Origin: a virus
DNA length: 64,000 nucleotides
Strand: one strand, 5' to 3'
Virus record (IMG/VR): IMGVR_UViG_3300035703_000010
Coordinates: 140,652 to 204,651 of that record
Shown here in pieces: positions 25,460-33,559 of the stretch. The number at the start of each line of letters is the position of its first letter. Position 1 is the stretch's first letter. The notes beneath the pieces were generated by a model, which saw only the letters and a program-made list of their open reading frames with translations, was not told where the DNA came from and did no database searches. The position numbers and the translations under genes are program-made.

Positions 25460-25480
25460 TAATACTTATCGACATTCGAC

Positions 25481-26338
25481 ATGCATCATATTTTAATAAC
25501 AGAATCATCTCTACGAGAATTGTTAAAAGAAATAATGGACTCATCTGCTCCTGTTAATGTAAACCCAGTAGTAGATCCACAGGCAGCAGAAACAAATCCT
25601 ACAAATCAAAATTTTTCTCCTGACAATAAAATAGAATTAATGTCTGCATTAAGAATGTTGGTAAATTCTGTAAATGATGAAGATGCTAACGATGTATACG
25701 TCGCAATTAAAGATGCAATAGAAGAAAAGGAAGATGAAATGAAAAAGGCTAACGTTGAAGAAGCAATTCGTATGACAATTAGAAAGATGCTAACTGAAGT
25801 GAACGATGATGATAGTGAAGACGATCTTCCAGGTCTTCCACCAGTAACAAAAATTCCAGCTGGACAACATGGTTCAGAGTTCATGAAAAGATTTGAGAAG
25901 TCAAAAGCAGGATTACAAAAAACGTTTTCATCCATGAGAGATGAAGATTATGAACAACCTAGAGCAGATGAGCCTGCAGCTGGTAGAGGAAGAAAAAACG
26001 TAATGATGACAGACGTTAGCGGTGCATCATTTAAAGATATAGCAAAAGAGATGGGTTTTGCAGCTGAGTCAGGGGCAAAACAAGCTGTAGAGAAAGCATT
26101 ATCAAAAGCAAAATTCGTTATGAAAATGGATTTAATGGATCCAGAACAATTAGAAATTATCGTTCTTCAAAGCATGAAAGATTACATTGATGTATTGAAG
26201 AATACAGGAGAACTTGACACAGCAGAAGTCAAGATATTAAAAGATAACCCAGGAATAGTTCGAGAATTAGATGGATTCAGAGAATTTTTGGATAAAGAAT
26301 TAAGAAAAGTAAGAAAATCCAACGAAGGCGAAGAATGA
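25481..26338 (+). CDS. Tagged protein with a second internal tag-like segment
   Basis: Function not recognised. N-terminus MHHILITESSLRELLKEIMD carries the tag. Near residue 95-110 there is a second tag-like helix, NVEEAIRMTIRKMLTEVND, ending L-T-E. The middle is acidic and proline-rich, the C-terminal 100 residues helical. Two tag-like modules in one chain suggest either a processed precursor or a repeated assembly motif. A TAATACTTA motif at 25460-25468 precedes it. Confidence 0.6.
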   Translation: MHHILITESSLRELLKEIMDSSAPVNVNPVVDPQAAETNPTNQNFSPDNKIELMSALRMLVNSVNDEDANDVYVAIKDAIEEKEDEMKKANVEEAIRMTIRKMLTEVNDDDSEDDLPGLPPVTKIPAGQHGSEFMKRFEKSKAGLQKTFSSMRDEDYEQPRADEPAAGRGRKNVMMTDVSGASFKDIAKEMGFAAESGAKQAVEKALSKAKFVMKMDLMDPEQLEIIVLQSMKDYIDVLKNTGELDTAEVKILKDNPGIVRELDGFREFLDKELRKVRKSNEGEE

Positions 26339-26342
26339 TAAT

Positions 26343-27101
26343 ATGAATGTTCAAGAAGCCATAGTAGCAGCCGTTCAGTTTGAACCTAAAATACTTAAAG
26401 TTCATGAAAACCTTGGTACGGCAGTTCAGCTTGTTCATGAAGCAGCTGCTAAAGGAGCTTCTGTTATCGTTCTTCCTGAACTTTGTATTAGCGGATACGC
26501 TTTAAGAAATTCTTCTGAGGCAATGGAATGTGCTCAAACAAGAGATGGGTATCAAACTCAAGCCTTTAAAAGAATTGCTGAAAATTATAATTGTCATGTA
26601 GTTTTAGGATACGTAGAACTTAGAGACGGTAATCTTTATAATTCTGCTGGAGTAATAGGTCCTACTGGGTTGGTTTCAAACCATCAAAAACATAATCTTT
26701 GGGGTAGTGATTATCTTTGGGCAACCCCATCTGATGCAATCAATCCAGTAGTGATTACAAGAGCTGGAAGATTAGGCACACTTATTTGCCGCGACGCGAT
26801 GAACAATTATAGAAATTCTTATAAGTTTTTTAATGAAAACCATCGTTTCTATAAAAAAGGATCTATAGATACATTAGCACTATTAACCAACTGGAGCGGT
26901 GAGTATGGCTATCCAGATAATAACTGGGTTGATTTAGCTGAAGAAACATGTTCAAACGTCATCGTTTCTAACAGGGTTGGCAAAGAAAGAGACTTAAGTT
27001 TCAAAGGCGGATCATGCATCATCGATAAAAATCGAAAGATTTGGTCTAATGGTTCATCATTTACCGAATCAGCAGTCGTCGGTGGAGTCATTCTTTTATG
27101 A
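26343..27101 (+). CDS. Carbon-nitrogen hydrolase (nitrilase superfamily)
   Basis: Amidase of the nitrilase superfamily. The catalytic Glu46 (VLPELCISGY), Lys116 (NHQKHNLWG) and Cys149 (TLICRDAMN) are all present, so it should be active. Members hydrolyse amides such as omega-amides, N-carbamoyl compounds or the glutamine of NAD synthetase; this short single-domain form does not reveal its substrate. It overlaps the next gene by four bases. Confidence 0.85.
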   Translation: MNVQEAIVAAVQFEPKILKVHENLGTAVQLVHEAAAKGASVIVLPELCISGYALRNSSEAMECAQTRDGYQTQAFKRIAENYNCHVVLGYVELRDGNLYNSAGVIGPTGLVSNHQKHNLWGSDYLWATPSDAINPVVITRAGRLGTLICRDAMNNYRNSYKFFNENHRFYKKGSIDTLALLTNWSGEYGYPDNNWVDLAEETCSNVIVSNRVGKERDLSFKGGSCIIDKNRKIWSNGSSFTESAVVGGVILL

Positions 27102-27469
27102 AGCTAGTTGATTTAAATAGAGATTTTATAGAAAGAACAGTTAAACCTGTCGTTTCTGGTCTACCGATTAAGGTCTCAAATCCTGACAAATTAATCATTC
27201 CAATAGAAAAATGGAAGATTGATAAAGATAAGAAACTTACAAAAAAGTTTATCTTTGAATCGTACGAAGACAGAAATAGATTTCTTACTTCGATGTTATC
27301 GTACGAATTTCAATTAGGCCATCATGCATCTTTTGAGATGCATGAGCTTGAAATAAAAATATCTTTGTTGACTAAAGGCGTAGAAAAAATAACTGAACTT
27401 GATAAAGAATATGCTAAGTATGCGGACACGGTCCGAAGAGATTTAGTATATAAATTTAAAAATGATTGA
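27098..27469 (+). CDS. Pterin-4a-carbinolamine dehydratase-like protein
   Basis: A 123-residue protein. The C-terminal 80 residues resemble pterin-4a-carbinolamine dehydratase: KLTKKFIFESYEDRNRFL, then GHHASFEMHELEIKISLLT and ITELDKEYAKYAD, with the twin His of the active-site region. The usual Pro after the HH is Ala. Family members recycle tetrahydropterins or act as dimerisation cofactors. It overlaps the neighbours and could use a cofactor linked to the nitrilase gene; this is speculative. Confidence 0.6.
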   Translation: MKLVDLNRDFIERTVKPVVSGLPIKVSNPDKLIIPIEKWKIDKDKKLTKKFIFESYEDRNRFLTSMLSYEFQLGHHASFEMHELEIKISLLTKGVEKITELDKEYAKYADTVRRDLVYKFKND

Positions 27470-27836
27470 CATAGACGATAAGCTAATGATGAGTGAGGAA
27501 TTAATAGGCTTAATTCCAGATCTTGAAGAATATCATAAAGAAAATAAGCCGTTTATTTCTTATAAACTTTTAGGAAATGAATCTGCTTTTAGTTTCTACT
27601 TAAATTCAATTTCGGCAGGAAATACATTTTTTATAGAATATTTCTGCGACTTGAAATCTTCATTAGAAATTACAAAAAATTATAATGAAATTGTAATAGA
27701 AGAATTTAATTTAATTTATAATGAGTTCATTTCTTCATTCGAAGGGCCATTTAAGATTTTAAACGTATCGTTAAAACCAAGTAGCCAATCTGATAAGTCA
27801 TTCTTATTACGTTTAGATTTAATCAAAGACGTGTAA
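27462..27836 (+). CDS. Hypothetical acidic protein
   Basis: A 124-residue protein of unknown function, starting eight bases before the end of the previous gene. It has alternating strand-like and helical segments (FISYKLLGNESAFSFYLNS, then FKILNVSLKPSSQS) and no recognisable motif. Confidence 0.55.
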   Translation: MIDIDDKLMMSEELIGLIPDLEEYHKENKPFISYKLLGNESAFSFYLNSISAGNTFFIEYFCDLKSSLEITKNYNEIVIEEFNLIYNEFISSFEGPFKILNVSLKPSSQSDKSFLLRLDLIKDV

Positions 27837-27880
27837 GTTATGTTTTTGTTTGTTCATCCTATTTATTAAAGGAGCGTATC

Positions 27881-28060
27881 ATGTCACAAGACAACGACAA
27901 CGAAGATCTTACTTTCACATTTGATAAATTCATGGATGATATCTTGATAAAAGAATCTGCACAAAAGCCAGTTCTTTTAGAAGAAACTCCATCACGCAAG
28001 TACGTAAAGCGTTACATTGAAAAAGCAGCGAATAGAATCAAATACACAAAGGTGACGTGA
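27881..28060 (+). CDS. Small charged protein (59 aa)
   Basis: A short gene with a very good ribosome site: AAAGGAG at 27868-27874, six bases before ATG. The product has an acidic first half (DNDNEDLTFTFDKFMDDIL) and a basic second half (SRKYVKRYIEKAANRIKYTK). LIKES and LLEE resemble the tag helix and cleavage pattern weakly. Its stop overlaps the next start (TGATG), supporting an operon. Confidence 0.65.
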   Translation: MSQDNDNEDLTFTFDKFMDDILIKESAQKPVLLEETPSRKYVKRYIEKAANRIKYTKVT

Positions 28061-28554
28061 TGTTGAAACGTGATGTGATTACAACTAAAATAGATTTAAA
28101 AGATTTTTTAAGCGGTGTAATTAAAGAATCTCTTCATTCAACGAAAAAAGTGATCAAAGAAGATGAAGAGAAAGAAGCTTTAAAAACTGGCGATGTGTCC
28201 GTAGAAGAAGTCATTGATAAGCTAAATACAATTAGAGCTGGAAAGTCTTTTAAAAGTGAAGAGATAAAATCTGCGATGGAATCTTATTTAAATGATTTAA
28301 ATTCTGCAGAGAAAACAGCTTTATTTGCATTTCTAAAAGGAATTTCTCAAGTTGTTGGTGGCGAGGTTGAAGGAAGCAAAGCCGTAGAACCTCAAGATTC
28401 ACCAGCAAATGTAAAAATGGAAAAGAAACCGTCTTCACAGAAAGTTACAGTTAAGCCAGTCGTAATTAAGAAACCAGAAGCGCAACCAGGTTCTGGCGCG
28501 AAAGGCAAAGAAGATACGACTCCTCCTGTGCCTATTGCACCCAAGAAAAAGTAA
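28060..28554 (+). CDS. Tagged-like protein with Pro/Lys-rich tail
   Basis: A 164-residue protein. The ATG at 28060 overlaps the previous stop, with AAAGGTG five bases upstream. N-terminal TKIDLKDFLSGVIKESLHS is a divergent tag copy. The middle is helical (EVIDKLNTIRAG); the last 60 residues are Pro/Lys-rich (KVTVKPVVIKKPEAQPGSG) and probably disordered. Function unknown. Confidence 0.55.
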   Translation: MLKRDVITTKIDLKDFLSGVIKESLHSTKKVIKEDEEKEALKTGDVSVEEVIDKLNTIRAGKSFKSEEIKSAMESYLNDLNSAEKTALFAFLKGISQVVGGEVEGSKAVEPQDSPANVKMEKKPSSQKVTVKPVVIKKPEAQPGSGAKGKEDTTPPVPIAPKKK

Positions 28555-28558
28555 AGTC

Positions 28559-28613
28559 TAATAAACTTGGTGTATATTGTTATACATGAATACCGATAGC
28601 ACCAAGTTTATTA
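28559..28613. repeat. Perfect 14-bp inverted repeat enclosing a start codon
   Basis: TAATAAACTTGGTG (28559-28572) and CACCAAGTTTATTA (28600-28613) are exact inverse complements, separated by 27 bases that contain the ATG at 28586. A smaller nested hairpin, GTATA-TTGT-TATAC (28572-28585), ends directly at that ATG. An mRNA hairpin or operator controlling this gene is likely. Confidence 0.7.
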
Positions 28614-28771
28614 AACTTCCTAATGGAAACACGTTAGAAGTTTCTATTTTTCCAGGTTTTTTAGAAAAAGTTAAAGAACATTTTTCTTTGAGTAATGTCG
28701 AAGAAGTCAATGATGATCATGTTAGAATGTATATTTATGGTGCATTTAAAAGCGCATTAGATAAGCAATAG
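28586..28771 (+). CDS. Small hypothetical protein under a hairpin-covered start
   Basis: A 61-residue protein of unknown function (MNTDSTKFIKLPNGNTLEVS, then LEKVKEHFSLSNVEEV). No Shine-Dalgarno sequence is visible; the start codon sits in the loop of the inverted repeat at 28559-28613. Good codon pattern and tight placement support a real gene. Confidence 0.55.
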   Translation: MNTDSTKFIKLPNGNTLEVSIFPGFLEKVKEHFSLSNVEEVNDDHVRMYIYGAFKSALDKQ

Positions 28772-28791
28772 CATGAAAGGAATCATTATAC

Positions 28792-29079
28792 ATGACCACT
28801 CCGATGTTGCAAGAGCTGATAAAACTTATTATCTTACAAGAATCTCGGATTAGAGAAGCTGAAATAACTGGTGATCGCAAGGTTCCATGGGGATCTGAAG
28901 ATCACGTTTCTGACTTAGAGAATCGCTGCGCAAATGTTGAGTATTGGAGAAATAAGTACCCAAGAGGTTCTGCAAAAAGAGATCATTACGGTACAGTTCT
29001 CAAACACCTAAAAAATGAATTAAAATCTGCAAAGAAAGCTGCGCAACATAGACAACTTCACGAAAAAGAAGAGGAATAA
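28792..29079 (+). CDS. Small tagged helical protein
   Basis: A 95-residue protein, N-terminus MTTPMLQELIKLIILQESRI (variant tag), then IREAEI. The rest is charged and helical (NRCANVEYWRNKYPRGSAKR, KNELKSAKKAAQHRQLHE). Unknown function; it directly precedes the ligase-like gene with three bases between. Confidence 0.6.
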   Translation: MTTPMLQELIKLIILQESRIREAEITGDRKVPWGSEDHVSDLENRCANVEYWRNKYPRGSAKRDHYGTVLKHLKNELKSAKKAAQHRQLHEKEEE

Positions 29080-29082
29080 ATC

Positions 29083-30315
29083 ATGGGTGGTGCCGTTGGG
29101 CATTTGCAGCACTTGTATGACGATCGTAATCTCACATTCGATGAGATACAAGACATTCTTACTTCTGCCGCTACAGGCAAGCTTGAAAAAGTTTCAGAAA
29201 AGTTAGATGGATTAAACCTAGTTTTTTCTTGGGATGTTTCTTCAAATCTTTTAAAGGTTGCTAGGGCGGGAGGAGACATCAAGCGTGGAGGAATGGATGC
29301 AAAAGCATTAGCTTCTAAGTTTGCTGGAAGGGGTAATCTTACAGAGGCTTTTACTTTTGCATTTCATGTTCTAAATGAATCTCTTGTTGGATTGCCAAAA
29401 AAAGTAAAGTTGAAAATTTTTGGACCTCGCTCCAACAGATGGTATTCTGTTGAGATCATTTATGCAGCCAATCCTAACGTCATCAATTACAATTCTAACA
29501 ACGTAGTGTTTCACAGATGGCCTGTATTTTCTGTTAGCAAAAGCGGAAAAGTGCAGATGACCACTGATGACCTTGGTGGCTTTGACCTTTTGACAAAACA
29601 TATTGATAGAATGCAAAAGTCTATCAGCATGAAGGATTGGAACATTCAAGGTCCAACTTCTGTCAAACTTAAAAACTTTTCCAACTTAGCTTTTTTAAAT
29701 AATGTTCTTGTAAAGATTAAAGATGAGTTATCTACGGTGGGATTATCAGGTAATTCTACGATTAGAGAATATCTAGGAGAAAAGATTAGACGTGATGCGG
29801 AACGTCTAAATCTTCAGCCTCACGTCGTTGGTATGTTGATTGAACGATGTCTTGCAGAACCTGGTTCTCCGACCCTTGTTCAAATTAAAAAAAATGCTAA
29901 TAAATCAGACCATGATACAATCAACGATTTTGTTCGTAATTCTCTTGAAAGGATGAAGAGTTACGTGTTGCCAATTGAATTGGCTATCAACGATTTTGCT
30001 ATTGAGCTTTTAAAAGGCCTTGAGTCAACGTTCGTTAATAACGCTGAAGAAGAAGTGTTACGACTACGTAATCAAGTTGCAAAAGCGATTTCTACTATCG
30101 AATCATCTGGTGATGAAACAGCCATGAGTATTTTAAAAAACCAGATGAATAAATTGAAGTCGTTGGAAAATATCACATCACCAGTTGAGGGTGTAGTATT
30201 CATCTATAAAGGTAATGCATACAAATTTACAGGAAGTTTTAGTTCAGCGAATCAGATTTTAGGTCTATTCAAATATGGAAGAAAAGGTTCAGTCTTAAAC
30301 CCTGAATCAATCTAA
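29083..30315 (+). CDS. Predicted RNA/DNA-ligase-fold nucleotidyltransferase
   Basis: A 410-residue protein with ligase-type motifs: KLDG (motif I, Lys40-Gly43) in VSEKLDGLNLVFSW, KIFGPRSNRWYSVEII where motif III is expected, VEGVVFIYKG (motif IV) and AYKFTGSF (motif V) near the C-terminus. These are the order and spacing of the ATP-dependent ligase/capping nucleotidyltransferase superfamily. The insert of about 160 residues between motifs III and IV is helical. Substrate and reaction are unknown; a phage RNA ligase or end-sealing enzyme is likely. Confidence 0.65.
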   Translation: MGGAVGHLQHLYDDRNLTFDEIQDILTSAATGKLEKVSEKLDGLNLVFSWDVSSNLLKVARAGGDIKRGGMDAKALASKFAGRGNLTEAFTFAFHVLNESLVGLPKKVKLKIFGPRSNRWYSVEIIYAANPNVINYNSNNVVFHRWPVFSVSKSGKVQMTTDDLGGFDLLTKHIDRMQKSISMKDWNIQGPTSVKLKNFSNLAFLNNVLVKIKDELSTVGLSGNSTIREYLGEKIRRDAERLNLQPHVVGMLIERCLAEPGSPTLVQIKKNANKSDHDTINDFVRNSLERMKSYVLPIELAINDFAIELLKGLESTFVNNAEEEVLRLRNQVAKAISTIESSGDETAMSILKNQMNKLKSLENITSPVEGVVFIYKGNAYKFTGSFSSANQILGLFKYGRKGSVLNPESI

Positions 30316-30319
30316 AATG

Positions 30320-31300
30320 TCATCCCCAGGTTTCTTTCCCTGATCGTCCTTTAACAGGTACTTTAAACTTTGGTTTGCCTTGCGATATCCTGCTGAATTT
30401 TATTTTGTCTTTATACGGGCTTTTAATCATCATAAATCCTTCAGGGGTGACTAAAATGATGCCTGTTAAATCAAATACATCTTCTGCTAAAATAGTTTTT
30501 TCCCATTGAGACTTTAAAATATCTGGATTTGAAAAAACAGGACTGTTTAGTATTGATAGAGCTGCAGCTATGCTTGAAACGTCGCCTAGTTTACTTGAAG
30601 CTTCATCTTCATCGATGCCTAACAATCTAAGTATTTTCAACATGTTCGTTGGAGCAACTTTATATGTTTTATCGTTTATTTTGACATTCATCACTTTGCT
30701 TTCTGCAATTTTGATTATGCTTGAAGCGGCCATAATGATTTTCATAATGTCATTGAAACGTGCAGCAGTTATCTCTCCGCTTTGTAACAAATCATAATTG
30801 CTTTTACCTGATTTTGTGACGGCGTCTTTCATAAAAGACACAATTTGATTGTATTCTGATGACATTCCGTTACTTTTTACAATTTCTTCAATGCCTGGAA
30901 AATCTATGAATTCTTGTAATTCATCAAACGCTATTCTTAGAGTCTTATTTATAGCACCTACAGCTAGATTTCCTTCCGTACCAGGTCTAATTTCGCTGTC
31001 TTTATCAGGGGCTTTTACTTCCCATTTTCCGCTGAATGGACCATCTGGGATGTCTAAATCATATGATTCTGATTGACCTTGTACTTTTCCGCCTAAAATA
31101 TCAGCTAGGCGATTTTCACCTGGTCCAACGCCTGTTTCTCCACTCAGCGGAACATCACTAGGAAAATCAACCCATTTATTTAATTCATCAAATTTAGGAG
31201 CATTATTAGGAGACTGTTCAGTTAATTTTTTTTCGAAGATCATCTTAGACAGCTCTTCATTTATTATGCTTCGTAATTCTTTAATACGCATCTTCATCAT
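30320..31300 (-). CDS. Tagged protein with PD-(D/E)XK-like core
   Basis: 326 residues. N-terminus MMKMRIKELRSIINEELSKM then IFE: the shared tag followed by a cleavage-like site. Next is GPGENRLADILGG and SYDLDIPDG...GKWEVKAPD, an E (Glu62), an Asp pair and a Glu94-x-Lys96 that look like a PD-(D/E)XK nuclease core. The C-terminal 150 residues are helical, ending in a basic strand (IKFSRISQGKPKFKVPVKGR). A packaged nuclease is a tempting reading; catalytic status is unproven. Confidence 0.6.
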   Translation of the reverse strand: MMKMRIKELRSIINEELSKMIFEKKLTEQSPNNAPKFDELNKWVDFPSDVPLSGETGVGPGENRLADILGGKVQGQSESYDLDIPDGPFSGKWEVKAPDKDSEIRPGTEGNLAVGAINKTLRIAFDELQEFIDFPGIEEIVKSNGMSSEYNQIVSFMKDAVTKSGKSNYDLLQSGEITAARFNDIMKIIMAASSIIKIAESKVMNVKINDKTYKVAPTNMLKILRLLGIDEDEASSKLGDVSSIAAALSILNSPVFSNPDILKSQWEKTILAEDVFDLTGIILVTPEGFMMIKSPYKDKIKFSRISQGKPKFKVPVKGRSGKETWG

Positions 31301-31367
31301 CTTAATTATACTTCTTGCTTGAGTACGACACTGCGTATTTTCGATAAAATAGGAATATTTTGACTTC

Positions 31368-32246
31368 CTACTTTACTTCAGGATCGCTACAACATCTAAA
31401 TCCTTGCTGGTAAAACGTGTGTAATTCTCCATGAGTTCTAATTGAACTTCTACATTGGGCTTTGGTACCAGACCAATATCCTCCTTTTAATATCGACCGG
31501 TATTTGTTTGAAATTGACGTCACAGTCCATTCTTCAACGTTTCCTATCATGTCATGAACGTTGAATGGGCTTGCACACTTAGTTCGTGATCCTGAAAGAT
31601 ACCCTTGCCATAAGTGGTTTAACTCTATGCCACTTTTCATCGTTCCCCTTGGGAACATTAATCTATTATCATAAGCCTTCCATGGTTTGTCGATATTGCA
31701 ACTTTCAGCATCTCGAATGTATCCATTCGGAAAAGGTAACATTTCTTCACCTTCGCATGCAAATGTCCATTCGTCTTCTGAACACAATCTTTTTCCTTTT
31801 AATTCGCACAATTCTTTTGATTCTTCCCATGTTGTCATAACCCATGGCGCTGCACCGTCACGGTTTGGCCATTCGTATGGGTCGATACAAAAATGCATAT
31901 CTTTTCTAGGAAGATCTTTTTTTATTTTTTCCCATTTTGCTTGATCAAATTCAAGACAATATTCTTTTTTTTCTGACCATTTTTTACATGTAGATTTTTG
32001 CAAATTTTCTATATTGTCATATGAAAATGGATTGGAATCACGGGTTATTCCCATTTTTCCTTTAATTTCTATCATATCATTTCCAGGACAATTTTGTGAA
32101 CCTTCATGAACAATTCCTGGATCTTTTTCAGCAATCCAGTATTTCTTATCGATAAACTTCCAATTTATAATGTTTGATTCGATTCGAGGGCAGTTTTCTG
32201 TGCATTCTGCAAATAGAAGTTGTGATAGAACAATAACAAAATTCAT
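31368..32246 (-). CDS. Exported FGE/SUMF1-like protein
   Basis: 292 residues with an N-terminal hydrophobic export signal (MNFVIVLSQLLFA) followed by a Cys-rich region. The C-terminal half is a formylglycine-generating-enzyme-like (SUMF1/C-type-lectin fold) domain: WEESKELCELKGKRLCSEDEW, DMIGNVEEWTVTSI and KGGYWSGTKAQCRSSIR. True FGE enzymes oxidise a Cys in sulfatases; this copy could instead bind ligands or peptidoglycan. Such exported SUMF1 proteins are common in deltaproteobacteria. It may modify the host envelope. Confidence 0.75.
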   Translation of the reverse strand: MNFVIVLSQLLFAECTENCPRIESNIINWKFIDKKYWIAEKDPGIVHEGSQNCPGNDMIEIKGKMGITRDSNPFSYDNIENLQKSTCKKWSEKKEYCLEFDQAKWEKIKKDLPRKDMHFCIDPYEWPNRDGAAPWVMTTWEESKELCELKGKRLCSEDEWTFACEGEEMLPFPNGYIRDAESCNIDKPWKAYDNRLMFPRGTMKSGIELNHLWQGYLSGSRTKCASPFNVHDMIGNVEEWTVTSISNKYRSILKGGYWSGTKAQCRSSIRTHGELHTFYQQGFRCCSDPEVK

Positions 32247-32250
32247 AGCT

Positions 32251-32508
32251 TTATTTTTTTACGTTATCGACCATACTGTACGGCACCCATCCCATTTCAG
32301 AATTACCTGTTAGGATTTTTATCCAAACTTGTGCGCCATGCCCTAGTCGTGATTCAATAATTATACCAATTTGGCCAGGTTCTAAATTTTCTATTCTAGA
32401 AAAAACGTATCCTGGTCCTATTCTCAGGACAACAGGAAATTTTCTTTTAGGTAAGATTACGATTAAGTCGCCTATGTCAAATTTTTTATCAAAAGATTCA
32501 TCATTCAC
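32251..32508 (-). CDS. Small SH3-like protein
   Basis: An 85-residue protein with FDIGDLIVILPKRKFPVVLRIGP and AQVWIKILTGNSEMGWVPYSMV, the pattern of a small beta-barrel (KOW/SH3-like). Similar small GDLV proteins are at 33106-33396, 50138-50410 and 52051-52275. Function unknown. It overlaps ClpP by four bases. Confidence 0.6.
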   Translation of the reverse strand: MNDESFDKKFDIGDLIVILPKRKFPVVLRIGPGYVFSRIENLEPGQIGIIIESRLGHGAQVWIKILTGNSEMGWVPYSMVDNVKK

Positions 32509-33068
32509 ATTATAATTTCATCTACACAACCCCACTTTAGGGAGTCTTTAGCACTTAAATACCAGTCTTTCTTTTTGTTGTAGACTTTTTGTAGTTTTTC
32601 TTTAGTAATTTTTGTGCTTTCTAATGTCATCTCTTCAATTTTCTTTTGAAGTCGTTTTGTTTCAATGACATCCTCTTCTATTTCCTTTAGCTTCCCCCAG
32701 GCGGCAGAGCTAACTTGATGATACATCATTGTACCATGTTTATGAATAGAACGATGGTCACCATGGATCGCTATCATAAATCCGCAAGACATAGCGCAAC
32801 CAGTCACCACGGTGTTAACAGGTGTTCCTTTATCTTTCATAATTGAAAGAAGTCCAAAGCATTGATAAACAGCCCCACCATATGAATCGATGTGAATTAC
32901 GATGGGCTTTGGTTCATAAGATATTCCGTATATTGGATAAAACTTTTTTAGAAATTCGTCATGTTGCCTGATTTCTAAAATGCTTTTTGAAAGTTGATTC
33001 ATCGAATCTTGATCGACTTGTTGCGCAAGGAAAAGACTGCGTGGAAATGGTTTTTCTAAATCAGCCAT
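32505..33068 (-). CDS. ClpP-family serine protease
   Basis: 187 residues with the ClpP fold: VIHIDSYGGAVYQCFGLL, the nucleophile Ser94 in GCAMSCGFMIAIHG, His117 in TMMYHQVSSAAWG and Asp168 in KKDWYLSAKDSLKWGCVDEI. The triad is complete. No Clp ATPase was found in the window, so it may use the host unfoldase or act alone. It could also serve in capsid maturation, though prohead proteases are usually of other families. Confidence 0.85.
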   Translation of the reverse strand: MADLEKPFPRSLFLAQQVDQDSMNQLSKSILEIRQHDEFLKKFYPIYGISYEPKPIVIHIDSYGGAVYQCFGLLSIMKDKGTPVNTVVTGCAMSCGFMIAIHGDHRSIHKHGTMMYHQVSSAAWGKLKEIEEDVIETKRLQKKIEEMTLESTKITKEKLQKVYNKKKDWYLSAKDSLKWGCVDEIIM

Positions 33069-33105
33069 AATAAAATAACGTACTATACTATTTGATAGTT
33101 GTATA

Positions 33106-33396
33106 TTACGCTATTAAGCTGCTAAGGTATTTTGCACTAACCCAGCCTACTATGTTTCTTTCAGTGCATATCTTTGCGCCGACGGATCCTTTTAAGGGGC
33201 TATAAATTTCTAAAAGAACAGCAATTTCATTTTTATTAAATTTGCCAATAATTTTAGGCCAAAAATTTTCAAATAATTCTTCATGGCCTTCCCAAGTTTC
33301 CCAGATGGCTAATCCATTAGGCTGTCCAAAATCGACTAGAACGACAAGATCGCCTGGATTTAATAGATTTTCGTTTATTGAATTAAACTTCTTTAT
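33106..33396 (-). CDS. SH3-like small protein without a standard start codon
   Basis: A continuous frame (stop at 33106-33108, upstream in-frame stop at 33403-33405) encodes LLNPGDLVVLVDFGQPNGLA and ERNIVGWVSAKYLSSL, clearly a relative of 32251-32508. No ATG, GTG or TTG exists in the conserved N-terminal part. ATA codons at 33396 or 33378 are the only near-cognate starts; a purine-rich stretch lies before 33396. The gene overlaps 33383-33559 by a few bases. It may use an unusual start or be decaying. Confidence 0.4.
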   Translation of the reverse strand: MKKFNSINENLLNPGDLVVLVDFGQPNGLAIWETWEGHEELFENFWPKIIGKFNKNEIAVLLEIYSPLKGSVGAKICTERNIVGWVSAKYLSSLIA

Positions 33397-33559
33397 ATTC
33401 TTCTATTTCCTTATCTTGTTCTAGGTTGTCTAATTCTATGATTAATTTAATTAATTCTTGAACTTCTTGAGAACAGTCTTTGCCAATACTTCGCAAGTGT
33501 CGAATGAGATCATTTAATTGATTGATCTCTTCGACAAGAGATTCGCGTTTGCTCGTCAT
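33383..33559 (-). CDS. Small coiled-coil protein (58 aa)
   Basis: A short frame starting MTSKRESLVEEINQLNDLIR, with heptad-like Leu/Ile spacing through the whole length and an acidic C-terminus (KEIEEYKEV). No known function. It lies in an otherwise plain block between clpP and the exported small protein. Confidence 0.55.
   Translation of the reverse strand: MTSKRESLVEEINQLNDLIRHLRSIGKDCSQEVQELIKLIIELDNLEQDKEIEEYKEV

Noticed and set aside
33242-33424. Plus-strand ORF in the SH3-like gene region
   Set aside because: It is a shadow of the minus-strand SH3-like frame, which has conserved motifs; no ribosome site.
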